From Alphaproteobacteria bacterium TMED62 (GTDB lineage: Bacteria; Pseudomonadota; Alphaproteobacteria; TMED109): a DNA stretch of 34,203 bases. A program made the position numbers and the translations under genes. This document shows, one piece after another, positions 1 through 8,169 of this stretch. Where the stretch lies: the NCBI GenBank assembly GCA_002170595.1, contig NHDP01000023.1, positions 2,555 through 36,757 of the forward strand, in the 5' to 3' direction. The notes beneath the pieces are model-generated. The model made no database searches. It saw only the letters and a program-made list of their open reading frames with translations, and was not told the origin of the DNA. How positions within the stretch are numbered: the first letter of the stretch is position 1; each line of letters begins with the position of its first letter.

Positions 1-41
1 AAAGAAAATATAAAAGTTAAAATTATTCCAATTTTTTTCAT
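1..41 (-). CDS. N-terminus of a CDS running off the left edge (M-K-K-I-G-I-I-L-T-F-I-F-S, signal-peptide-like); possibly mlaC by neighbourhood
   Basis: ATG on the minus strand at 41-39, open to the edge, preceded by AAAGG; 10 bp downstream of the mlaA stop. Identity is inferred from the common mlaA-mlaC arrangement only. Confidence 0.4.
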   Translation of the reverse strand, partial: MKKIGIILTFIFS

Positions 42-51
42 GTAATTACCT

Positions 52-828
52 TTATTCTATATCAAATTCTTGAAAAGGGTCTTGTTGATCAGTAGATTGA
101 TTTCTTATCATTCTATTTCTTCTTTCTAAGTATAGACTTCTTACTGTAGCATAAAAGTCTACTGAAGTGGCATCTAGGTTATCAATTTTTTCTAAATTTT
201 GTTCTCTAAAATCTACTCCTTTTATAGCTGTACCGATCCATAACCATTCGTCTTTTCCGTCTTTATTTAGAGCAATTGTTACTGGATCAGCTACAATTCC
301 CGCTACTTTTCCAATGGCATCTCTAACGGTGCTAGGGCCTAACAGTGGAAGTACTAAATAAGGACCAGATTCTACTCCATATACACCTAAAGTTTGACCA
401 AAGTCTTCTTTTTGTTTTTCTAAGCCTAAGCTTGAGGCCACATCAAAAATTCCTAACAAACCTATAGTTGTATTTAATCCAAACCTAGCAATAGAAACAC
501 CAGAGTTTTTAAGATCTCCTTGTAAAGTTGCATTTATAAAAGTCCAGGGTTCTTTAAGATTACTAAAAAAGTTTCTTATACCTGTTCTTACTTCACTAGG
601 TAATATAATTCTATAACCTTTTGCAAGTGGTGACAGTAAATACTTATCAAATACTTTATTAAAAGCAAAAGTGCCTCTATTAAAATTTTCCCATGGGTCT
701 TTAGCAACTGGTGGATCTTTAGCAACTGGCACTTCATTAGTAATATTTTGAGAGGTCTTATTAATTGAGCAGTTTGCTACAAATAGGAAAGTGAAAACTA
801 TTAGTAAATTTAATAAAAATCTCATCAT
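52..828 (-). CDS. mlaA: MlaA/VacJ-family outer-membrane lipid asymmetry lipoprotein
   Basis: 258 aa; signal peptide plus Cys; DPWENFNRGTFAFNKVFDKYLLSPLAKGYR and GVYGVESGPYLVLPLLGPSTVRDAIG are typical of MlaA. Confidence 0.9.
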   Translation of the reverse strand: MMRFLLNLLIVFTFLFVANCSINKTSQNITNEVPVAKDPPVAKDPWENFNRGTFAFNKVFDKYLLSPLAKGYRIILPSEVRTGIRNFFSNLKEPWTFINATLQGDLKNSGVSIARFGLNTTIGLLGIFDVASSLGLEKQKEDFGQTLGVYGVESGPYLVLPLLGPSTVRDAIGKVAGIVADPVTIALNKDGKDEWLWIGTAIKGVDFREQNLEKIDNLDATSVDFYATVRSLYLERRNRMIRNQSTDQQDPFQEFDIE

Positions 829-896
829 TTCTCTCTTTCAAAGAAGTCTATAATAAATAAACATTATTACAACTACTAAAATTTAATCTGCTAGCT

Positions 897-2399
897 TTAA
901 CCATAGCCTGCTCCACCTGGAGTTTTAATTATGAGGCTATCTCCTTTTTTTACTTTAATTTGGCAAACATAATTTAACTTTGTAGTTTTATTTTTTTTAA
1001 TTATTAAATTTTCTCCGGTTTTAGCTTCATTTGTTTTATTTATACCAAATGGTTTTATATTTCTTCTATTAGATAAAATTGTTAAGTCTAAATTTTTTAA
1101 GAATTCAATTTTTCTTATTACACCATTACCTCCTATCCACTTTCCTTTTCCTCCACTATTTTTTCTTATAGAAAATTCAAGTAATCTTGCGGGATAGTAC
1201 CATTCTAAAATTTCGGGATCAGTAATACTAGTATTAGTCATATGACAATGCACAGCGTCAGTGCCATTATTACCTAAAGAGGCACCTTCACCACCACAAA
1301 TAGTTTCATAATAGCCAAAGCTTTTATCTCCAAAAGTTATATTATTCATAGTTCCATAACAAGCAGATTGTAAATTTAAAGCTACATTTAATATATCTAT
1401 TAAACTCTGCGATGTTTCAACATTTCCTGCAACTACAGGTGACGGATAATTTGGGTTTAACATAGATTTCTCAGGTATTAATATTTTAATGTCATCAAGA
1501 AAACCTTCATTTAAAGGTATATCATTAGTTATTAGTGTTCTTAAAAAATAAATAATAACTGATTTTGTTACTGCTAAGGGAGCATTAAAATTATTTCTTA
1601 ATTGTTTTGAAGTACCATCAAAGTCAATTATTAGTTTTTTAATTTTTTTATCATAATTGATTTTTACTTTAATAGTAGCTCCATTATCCATTTTTGATTT
1701 GAATTCAGAAAAAGAAATTTTTTCTATTTTTTTTGAAATTATTTCACTGCAATTTTTTTTGATAAAATCAACATATTTTTTTACAGTTAACTTACCATAA
1801 AAAGTTATTATTTTTTTTAATTCTATTATTCCTCTATGATTAGAAGCTAATTGAGCTTTAATATCATATAAGTTTTGTTCAGGATCTCTTGAAGGGTTTT
1901 TGCTTTTATTTAATTCCTTTAATAATTGTTTTTCTTTAACTTTACCATTTACTAAAATTGGAAAACCATCGAAAACTATGCCTTCTTCATTAATATTTTT
2001 TGAAAATGCCGGCATAGACCCAGGTGTTATTCCTCCTATGTCTGAATGATGTGCCCGATTTGCTAAGTAGTATTCGACTTTATTCTTAAATAAAAGAGGA
2101 GAAATTATTGTTAAGTCTGGTAAGTGAGTGCCACCAGAAAAAGGATTATTATGTAAAATACTAATTCCTTTATTAAACAAATTTGAATGCTTCTTTATTG
2201 AGAATTTTACAGTATCACTCATAGCACCTAGATGAATAGGAATATGAGGAGCATTAGCAATTAATTCTCCTTTATTATTAAATAATGCACAACTAAAGTC
2301 CATTCTTTCTTTAATATTAATTGATTGTGAAGTATTTTTTAGAACAATACCCATTTGTTCTGCAACTGAAAAAAATAAATTATTAAAAATTTCAAGCAT
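897..2399 (-). CDS. Hydantoinase B / 5-oxoprolinase C-terminal half
   Basis: MLEIFNNLFFSVAEQMGIVLKNTSQSINIKERMDFSCALFN, HIPIHLGAM and C-terminal TPGGAGYG are HyuB/OPLAH hallmarks. Confidence 0.88.
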   Translation of the reverse strand: MLEIFNNLFFSVAEQMGIVLKNTSQSINIKERMDFSCALFNNKGELIANAPHIPIHLGAMSDTVKFSIKKHSNLFNKGISILHNNPFSGGTHLPDLTIISPLLFKNKVEYYLANRAHHSDIGGITPGSMPAFSKNINEEGIVFDGFPILVNGKVKEKQLLKELNKSKNPSRDPEQNLYDIKAQLASNHRGIIELKKIITFYGKLTVKKYVDFIKKNCSEIISKKIEKISFSEFKSKMDNGATIKVKINYDKKIKKLIIDFDGTSKQLRNNFNAPLAVTKSVIIYFLRTLITNDIPLNEGFLDDIKILIPEKSMLNPNYPSPVVAGNVETSQSLIDILNVALNLQSACYGTMNNITFGDKSFGYYETICGGEGASLGNNGTDAVHCHMTNTSITDPEILEWYYPARLLEFSIRKNSGGKGKWIGGNGVIRKIEFLKNLDLTILSNRRNIKPFGINKTNEAKTGENLIIKKNKTTKLNYVCQIKVKKGDSLIIKTPGGAGYG

Positions 2400-2400
2400 T

Positions 2401-3612
2401 TCAGGAGTAGGCTTTTTCTGAGATAAATATAACTTTTTTTTGTATTTTGCATTTTTTTTCTTTCAAAATATAATCACCGGAAGGCATTTGTAGCATATTC
2501 CAATTTTTTTCAATAAATATTGAAGTATTAAAATCACAAAAAACTGCAGGGCCTACTATAATTTTATTTTTTATAAAATAGTTTCTACTAAATTTTTTTA
2601 TCTTTATCCATTTCCCATCAGAGTAAACTTCTGATTTGGCATAGATTATTTCTTTTTTTATAATGTTTCTACTATTTTTAAAATAAACAGTTTTTTTTAT
2701 TTTTAAAAAATACTCTACCTCTATTGAGTCTATATGCATCTTTCTATTTTCATAATTGAATCCAAAAAGCTTTTTATGTTTCTTTAAAAATTCTTTTTTA
2801 ATTTTTATTATTTTCTTGTTTCCTAATTTAATAGGAATTATTGTATTACACCCATAATACTTTACTCTCAATGTGTAAATTTCTTTATATATTCCTTTAT
2901 TTAAATTTAAAACTTTTTTAATTTTTTTTATATGTTTGTTAATTATATTTTTTTGAAGAGCAGCTTCTACTGAGTATTGGTGTATTGATCCAAATTTTGA
3001 TAATCCAATTCCATAAGCTGAAAGAACACTTGAATAAGGACTAAAGATAATTTTTTTAACTCCAATATTTTCTGCTATTTTACAGCAATATTGTCCAGAG
3101 GCTGAGCCAAAGATTAATAGTGCATGATTACTAATATTAAAACCTTTTTGAATTGTAATTTTTTTAATTGCATTAGACATATTTTCTATAGCAACATTTA
3201 GAAAAGAGTTCGCTAATTGATAAAAATCTTTATAATTAGTAAAGTCTTTAATCACTTGTAAAAATAACTTTCTGAACTTTTTAATTGTCTCAGGTAAACT
3301 TATACTTAAATTTTTATTTTTACCAAAAAATTTTGGAAAGTCTTCTTTAGCAATTCTGCCCAGAATAAGATTACAATCCGTTAAAGTGATGGGGCCATTA
3401 TTTCTATAACATACTGGCCCAGGATAGGAACCTGCACTTTCTGGTCCCACTACAAATCTTTTATTTTCGTACTTTGTTATGGAGCCACCGCCTGCTGCTA
3501 TTGTATCAATTTTTAAAATGGGGGTTTTAATAAAAATATCTGATATTTTTGTCTCAGCTTTTTTTTCAATTTCACCATTGTAATGCCAAATATCAGCTGA
3601 AGTACCTCCCAT
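2401..3612 (-). CDS. Hydantoinase A / 5-oxoprolinase, middle fragment
   Basis: Begins at the ATPase motif MGGTSADIWHYNGE and contains AAGGGSI and GPESAGSYPGPVCYRNNGPITLTDCNLILGR. Confidence 0.8.
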   Translation of the reverse strand: MGGTSADIWHYNGEIEKKAETKISDIFIKTPILKIDTIAAGGGSITKYENKRFVVGPESAGSYPGPVCYRNNGPITLTDCNLILGRIAKEDFPKFFGKNKNLSISLPETIKKFRKLFLQVIKDFTNYKDFYQLANSFLNVAIENMSNAIKKITIQKGFNISNHALLIFGSASGQYCCKIAENIGVKKIIFSPYSSVLSAYGIGLSKFGSIHQYSVEAALQKNIINKHIKKIKKVLNLNKGIYKEIYTLRVKYYGCNTIIPIKLGNKKIIKIKKEFLKKHKKLFGFNYENRKMHIDSIEVEYFLKIKKTVYFKNSRNIIKKEIIYAKSEVYSDGKWIKIKKFSRNYFIKNKIIVGPAVFCDFNTSIFIEKNWNMLQMPSGDYILKEKKCKIQKKVIFISEKAYS

Positions 3613-3668
3613 ATCAAACCCAACTATACTTTTAATATTATTTTTTTTTGCTATATCAACACCACCTA

Positions 3669-4460
3669 TTACGCCTCCTGCTGGACCAGAAAGAATAGCA
3701 TTTCTTCCATTAAAGCTTTTTTTTTTGCCAATAAGCCATTAGATTGCATGTAGTATATTTCTTTTACAGATAGTTTTTTCTCTAAATCTTTAATATATTT
3801 TTGAATAATAGGGTTTAAATACGCATCTACTAATGTGGTAAAACCTCTAGATGTAAAATTTATAGTGGGACTTACTTCATGGCTACATGATATATTTTCA
3901 TAACCGATTTGTAATGCTATTTTTTTTACTATTTTTTCATGCTTAGGATTAAGAAATCCATTTATTAAAATTATTGCTATTGATTTTATGCCTTTAGCAA
4001 AATAATTTTTAAGTGAATTAAAAAGTACTTTTTCATTTAAAACATTTTTTATTTGTCCTTTTGAGGTAGTTCTTTCTTCAATTTCTAGTATGTGAGAATA
4101 AATATTTTTTTTTCTAATATGGTGTCTTCCAAATATTTTATTTCTTTGCTGAGTTCCTATTAAAAAGTTATCTTTGAAACCTTTTGTAACAATCAATAAT
4201 ACTTTATCCCCTTTTCTTTCTAATAAAGCATTGGTAGCCATAGTTGTGCCAACTTTAATTTGATTTATAGGAAAACTAGAAAATTCTTTATAGTTTTTTT
4301 TAATTTCTGATATACCATAAATAATAGGATTATATGATGTATCACTTTTTGTGCTTAAGACTTTTTTTATTATTAGTTTTTGATCAGGAGTAACACCTAT
4401 AATATCCGTAAAAGTGCCTCCTTGGTCAATATTAAAGTTCCAACTAGTTTTTATTGCCAT
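3669..4460 (-). CDS. Hydantoinase A / 5-oxoprolinase, N-terminal fragment
   Basis: WNFNIDQGGTFTDIIG and VGTTMATNALLERKGDKVLLIVTKGFKD; true homology ends at YMQSNGLLAKKK, after which the tail (MEEMLFFLVQQEA) is out of frame. Confidence 0.8.
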   Translation of the reverse strand: MAIKTSWNFNIDQGGTFTDIIGVTPDQKLIIKKVLSTKSDTSYNPIIYGISEIKKNYKEFSSFPINQIKVGTTMATNALLERKGDKVLLIVTKGFKDNFLIGTQQRNKIFGRHHIRKKNIYSHILEIEERTTSKGQIKNVLNEKVLFNSLKNYFAKGIKSIAIILINGFLNPKHEKIVKKIALQIGYENISCSHEVSPTINFTSRGFTTLVDAYLNPIIQKYIKDLEKKLSVKEIYYMQSNGLLAKKKALMEEMLFFLVQQEA

Positions 4461-4525
4461 AATACTATTTACCTTATCTTCTCATCAATATATATTAAAA
4501 ATTAAATGTACAATATAAATTTAAT

Positions 4526-5287
4526 ATGAGTATCTGGGGAAAGTTAATTGGGGGAGCTGCAGGAATGGCTTTAGGAGGACCTATTGGAGCAATTTTAGGT
4601 ATTGCTGCAGGTCATGGAGTAGATAGAGTTAGAAGGCTAGATAACATTGAAAGTAATCAAAAATTAAGTAATGAGCAAAAAGAACAAATTTTTGCAACAA
4701 GTGTAATTGCACTGTCTGCCAAAATAGCAAAAGCTGATGGAAATATATCAGAAAGTGAAATTTTAACATTCAAAAAAATTTTTGAATTTCCTAAAGAAGA
4801 TGAAAAAGCTATTAGCGAAATTTTTAACTCTGCAAAACAAAATGTTCAAGATTATAAACAAATTGCTAAACAGGTTTTTGATGTTTTTAGAGATGACAAA
4901 AGTTTACTTTTAGAATTATTAAACTCTTTATTTTCAATTGCTTATGCAGATGGTGATTTGCATTCTAAAGAAGAAATTATACTATTAGAAATCTCTAAAA
5001 TTTTTAATTTTTCTAAAGATGAATTTGATAGTATTTTAAATATTCATAATTCAAAAAATTCCCGAGAATCTAGTAGTATATATAAAAGTTATAAAATTTT
5101 AGGAGTAACTGAAAACAGTAGTATAGAACAAATAAGCACTAGATATAAAAAACTTGCTAAAGAATATCACCCTGATAGGTTGCAAGGTTTGGGATTGCCA
5201 AAAGAATTTATAGAGTTAGCTAATCAAAAGCTGACTGTAATAAACAAAGCCTATAATGAAATTAAAAATGATAAAAAAAATAGTTAG
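4526..5287 (+). CDS. DjlA-like co-chaperone (Gly-rich N-terminal segment, TerB-like domain, C-terminal J-domain)
   Basis: N-terminal GKLIGGAAGMALGGPIGAILGIAAGHG; TerB-like AKADGNISESE...AYADGDLHSKEE; C-terminal J-domain with YHPDRLQGLG. Confidence 0.85.
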   Translation: MSIWGKLIGGAAGMALGGPIGAILGIAAGHGVDRVRRLDNIESNQKLSNEQKEQIFATSVIALSAKIAKADGNISESEILTFKKIFEFPKEDEKAISEIFNSAKQNVQDYKQIAKQVFDVFRDDKSLLLELLNSLFSIAYADGDLHSKEEIILLEISKIFNFSKDEFDSILNIHNSKNSRESSSIYKSYKILGVTENSSIEQISTRYKKLAKEYHPDRLQGLGLPKEFIELANQKLTVINKAYNEIKNDKKNS

Positions 5288-6005
5288 TCATAATAAAAAA
5301 TTATCTCCTAACTTTTCTGTAAGAATAAAAAAAATAAAATATATAATCATACATTATACTGGAACAAGTTCAGTATCAGAGGCTTTAAATATTTTTAAAG
5401 ATAAAAAATCTCAGGTTAGTTGTCACTGGCTAATTACAAATAAAGGGATACTATATAAAATAGTTGATGAAAAATATACTGCATGGCATGCAGGAGTTTC
5501 TTTCTGGAAAAAAGAAAAAATGTTAAATGATAGTTCTATAGGAATAGAGTTAGATAATATTGGTCATGGGGTCGGGTATAGATTATTTCCAGATAAGCAA
5601 ATTAAAGTTTTGGAGCTTTTATTGGAGAAAATAATTCAAAAATATAAAATAAAAAAACAAAATGTTTTAGCACATTCTGACATTGCTCCCAATAGGAAAC
5701 TTGATCCTGGCGAATTGTTTAATTGGGATAGACTAGCTAAAAAAAATTTAGCCTACTATCCAGAAATTAAAAATTATTCTAGGAAAAATATTTTTTTTAA
5801 ATTAGGAGATTATGATTCTAAGATAGGGTTAATAAAAATTAAATTAACTGACATAGGTTATAAGTGTTCTAAAAATAATAACTTTGATATTTATTTAAAA
5901 TTAGTGATAGAGGCTTTTCAGAGAAGGTTTTTGCCAGAAAAAATTAATGGTATTATTGATGGGAAAGTCTATTCTAGAATATTACAAGTATCTAAAAATG
6001 CTTGA
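5268..6005 (+). CDS. N-acetylmuramoyl-L-alanine amidase (Amidase_2, AmpD/AmiD-like) with C-terminal peptidoglycan-binding-like region
   Basis: YIIIHYTGTSS, SCHWLITNKG, AWHAGVSFW, SIGIELDN, VLAHSDIAPNRKLDPGELFNW. Start 5268 (MIKKIVSH) or 5256. Confidence 0.87.
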   Translation: MIKKIVSHNKKLSPNFSVRIKKIKYIIIHYTGTSSVSEALNIFKDKKSQVSCHWLITNKGILYKIVDEKYTAWHAGVSFWKKEKMLNDSSIGIELDNIGHGVGYRLFPDKQIKVLELLLEKIIQKYKIKKQNVLAHSDIAPNRKLDPGELFNWDRLAKKNLAYYPEIKNYSRKNIFFKLGDYDSKIGLIKIKLTDIGYKCSKNNNFDIYLKLVIEAFQRRFLPEKINGIIDGKVYSRILQVSKNA

Positions 6006-6031
6006 CAAATTCTGATATAGTTTAATGCTAT
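6002..6031 (+). promoter_or_regulatory. Putative rnpB promoter
   Basis: Consensus TTGACA at 6002-6007, then TGCTAT at 6026-6031 (18-nt spacer), just before the RNA 5' end at 6037. Confidence 0.55.
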
Positions 6032-6036
6032 TAAAT

Positions 6037-6370
6037 GAAGATAGTCGAGCAGCTGCTTCATAAAATATTTTGTGAAGAGGAAAGTCCGGTCTCCAGGAGC
6101 AACGGTGCCGGGTAACACCCGGCAAAGGTAACTTTAGGGAAAGTGCCGCAGAAAATATACCGCTAGCTTGCTAGTAAGGGTGAAAAGGTGTGGTAAGAGC
6201 GCACCGCGTTTGTGGTAACATAAATGGCATGGTAAACCCCGCCGGGAGCAAAACCAAATAGAGACTCTAAGGCTCCAATTTGAGTCTGGGTAGGTTGCTT
6301 GAAATTAATAGTAATATTAATTCTAGATAGATTGCTGCATAATACAGAAACCGGCTTACAGACTATCTTC
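6037..6370 (+). ncRNA. rnpB: RNase P RNA (bacterial type A)
   Basis: P1 5' arm GAAGATAGTC (6037-6046) pairs perfectly with GACTATCTTC (6361-6370); conserved GAGGAAAGTCCGG, GGTAAGAGCGCACCGC, GGTAAACCCCGCC and ACAGAAACCGGCTTACAGAC. Confidence 0.96.
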
Positions 6371-6447
6371 AAAATATATGGAACATAAATAGAACATTTA
6401 GCAAATAAACATAGAACAAGCTATTTTTTTTAATTTGTGTCATTGAC

Positions 6448-6462
6448 GCCCATAAAATCCCA
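6448..6462 (-). promoter_or_regulatory. Putative MraZ-binding direct repeats (TGGGA-N5-TGGGC on minus strand)
   Basis: Plus strand GCCCATAAAATCCCA, i.e. minus strand TGGGATTTTATGGGC: two TGGGN units 10 bp apart in the rnpB-mraZ spacer. Confidence 0.45.
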
Positions 6463-6499
6463 TGATAGCACTATAGATTACCATATTAGGGGATATATT

Positions 6500-6931
6500 T
6501 TGACAGAATTTGTAGGAAAATTTCTTAACAAGATTGATAAAAAAGGCAGAGTTAGTGTTCCTGCATTATGGAGACCTAAGTTACTTGGCAAAGGATTTTC
6601 TGGTATAGTTATACAAAATGCAGACAGTTACTCTGCAATAGATGGTTATTCTCAAAAATATTTAGAGAGATATCAAGATTGGTTAGATTCTAAAGATCCT
6701 TTATTAGAGACAAATGAATTTGAAGCAACATTAATTTTTGGATCTTCGATGTTACCATTTGATCAAGAGGGTAGAGTTTTATTACCAGAGCATTTAAGAA
6801 AAAATTCTTCATTAAATACAGAGGCATTATTTGTAGGAATGGGAAGAAAGTTTAGGATATGGGAGCCTACTGCTTTCAATGATTACGAGAAGAAAGCAAG
6901 AGAATATATGAAAAAAAGAAAGCAAAATTAA
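6500..6931 (+). CDS. mraZ: MraZ transcriptional regulator / division protein
   Basis: TEFVGKFLNKIDKKGRVSVPALWR, second half DQEGRVLLPEHLR. TTG start at 6500 preceded by AGGGGA (6488-6493); the ORF track's GTG at 6437 gives a non-homologous extension. Confidence 0.92.
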   Translation: MTEFVGKFLNKIDKKGRVSVPALWRPKLLGKGFSGIVIQNADSYSAIDGYSQKYLERYQDWLDSKDPLLETNEFEATLIFGSSMLPFDQEGRVLLPEHLRKNSSLNTEALFVGMGRKFRIWEPTAFNDYEKKAREYMKKRKQN

Positions 6932-6939
6932 CTTACAGA

Positions 6940-7878
6940 ATGATGAATAAACAACATATACCTGTAATGATGATAAAAGCTATACAAGCTTTGAACGTTC
7001 GTGATAATTTAGATTATATTGATGCTACTTTTGGTAGAGGAGGCTATTCACAAGCTATTCTTGATCAAGCTAAATGTAATCTCTTATCGATTGATAAAGA
7101 TTTACATGTAAAAAAGTATGCTAAACAATTAGAGAAAAAATATAAAAAAAGGTTTTCATTTTTTAACTCAAATTTTACAGAATTAGAAAGCATCATTAAA
7201 AAAAATAAAAAGAGCTATATAAATGGTGGAATAGTAGCTGACTTAGGAGTTTCCTCGATGCAGCTTGATGATCCTAATAGAGGTTTTTCATTTAATAAAG
7301 ATGGCCCCTTAGATATGAGAATGAGTGGAGTAGGAATAACAGCACAAGAACTTATTTACAGTCTAAATGAAAAAGAACTATCTAAGGTTTTATGGGACTA
7401 TGGTGAGGAGACAAAAAGTAGAGCGATAGCTAAGTTGATAGTTAAAGAAAGAAATAAAGAACTTCTTGATACTACTTTTAAATTAGTAAAGATTATTAAA
7501 AAAGTAAAAAAAAACGACTATAAAAAAAGAATCCATCCTGCAACAAAGTCTTTTCAAGCATTAAGAATAGCAATTAATCAAGAGTTGAAATCATTGGAAG
7601 GGTTTTTAAAAGCCTCAGAAAAAATACTTTTACCTGGAGCAAGATTAGTTTTAATAACTTTTCACTCTTTAGAGGATAGAATAGTAAAATTATTTTTTAA
7701 TAAAATCACTGGTAATAAAAGTAATCTTAATAGACATGTACCACAAGAAAAAGAAACTAAAAAAATAAAATTTAAAATAATAAATAAAAAGCCAATATTA
7801 CCAGACTTAGAAGAAGTAAAAAAAAATAAAAGAGCAAGATCAGCAAAACTAAGAGCTATTGAGAGAGTGATAGTTTAG
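6940..7878 (+). CDS. rsmH: 16S rRNA (cytosine-1402-N4)-methyltransferase RsmH/MraW
   Basis: HIPVMMIKAIQAL, DATFGRGGYSQAIL, DLGVSSMQLDDPNRGFSFNKDGPLDMRM, FHSLEDRIVK. Confidence 0.97.
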   Translation: MMNKQHIPVMMIKAIQALNVRDNLDYIDATFGRGGYSQAILDQAKCNLLSIDKDLHVKKYAKQLEKKYKKRFSFFNSNFTELESIIKKNKKSYINGGIVADLGVSSMQLDDPNRGFSFNKDGPLDMRMSGVGITAQELIYSLNEKELSKVLWDYGEETKSRAIAKLIVKERNKELLDTTFKLVKIIKKVKKNDYKKRIHPATKSFQALRIAINQELKSLEGFLKASEKILLPGARLVLITFHSLEDRIVKLFFNKITGNKSNLNRHVPQEKETKKIKFKIINKKPILPDLEEVKKNKRARSAKLRAIERVIV

Positions 7879-7881
7879 ATT

Positions 7882-8169
7882 ATGACTAAAATTGTATTTT
7901 TAACATTCTTATTTTCCTCATTATTAATTTTATTAACTTTTTTAAATTATAAAATTGAAGTTATAGATTCAAAAATAAAAGATACAGAAATAATTAATCA
8001 AAAATTAGAAAAAGAGTTGGCTTTCTTTAAAAGTGAATGGGAGTTTATTAGCTCACCTGAAAATATAAGTTTTTTATCTAATAAATATTTAAATCACAAA
8101 CCAACTGAATTAATTGAATTTGAAGATTTTGTAAATTTATTTTTAAATCAAGGGAGAGTAAATGAATAA
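7882..8169 (+). CDS. ftsL: FtsL-like division protein
   Basis: 95 aa bitopic protein with short coiled coil, between rsmH and ftsI. Confidence 0.75.
   Translation: MTKIVFLTFLFSSLLILLTFLNYKIEVIDSKIKDTEIINQKLEKELAFFKSEWEFISSPENISFLSNKYLNHKPTELIEFEDFVNLFLNQGRVNE

Larger units (their letters stand above)
897..4460 (-). pseudogene. Candidate single fused 5-oxoprolinase (OplAH-type) gene interrupted by poly-A frameshifts (real, artefactual, or rescued by slippage)
   Basis: The three ORFs in order make up one OPLAH. The missing FNGRNAILSGPAGGVIGGVDIAKKNNIKSIVGFDMGGTSA is encoded in another frame after A10. HyuB-frame homology (PTPEMLEIFNNLF) continues upstream of the ORF start with no start codon. 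Confidence 0.6.

Noticed and set aside
167-361. 64-aa plus-strand ORF antisense to mlaA
   Set aside because: Lies wholly inside a well-supported gene; no recognisable domain.
6163-6372. 69-aa minus-strand ORF
   Set aside because: Antisense to the highly conserved rnpB RNA; its codons are explained by RNA conservation.
6397-6432. Possible rho-independent terminator for rnpB (ATAG...CTAT followed by T8)
   Set aside because: Only a 4-bp AT-rich stem; not convincing despite the T tract.
6437-6499. N-terminal extension of MraZ from the GTG at 6437
   Set aside because: MraZ homology begins at TEFVGKFLNKIDKKGR; TTG at 6500 has a good Shine-Dalgarno and the extension covers the probable regulatory region.
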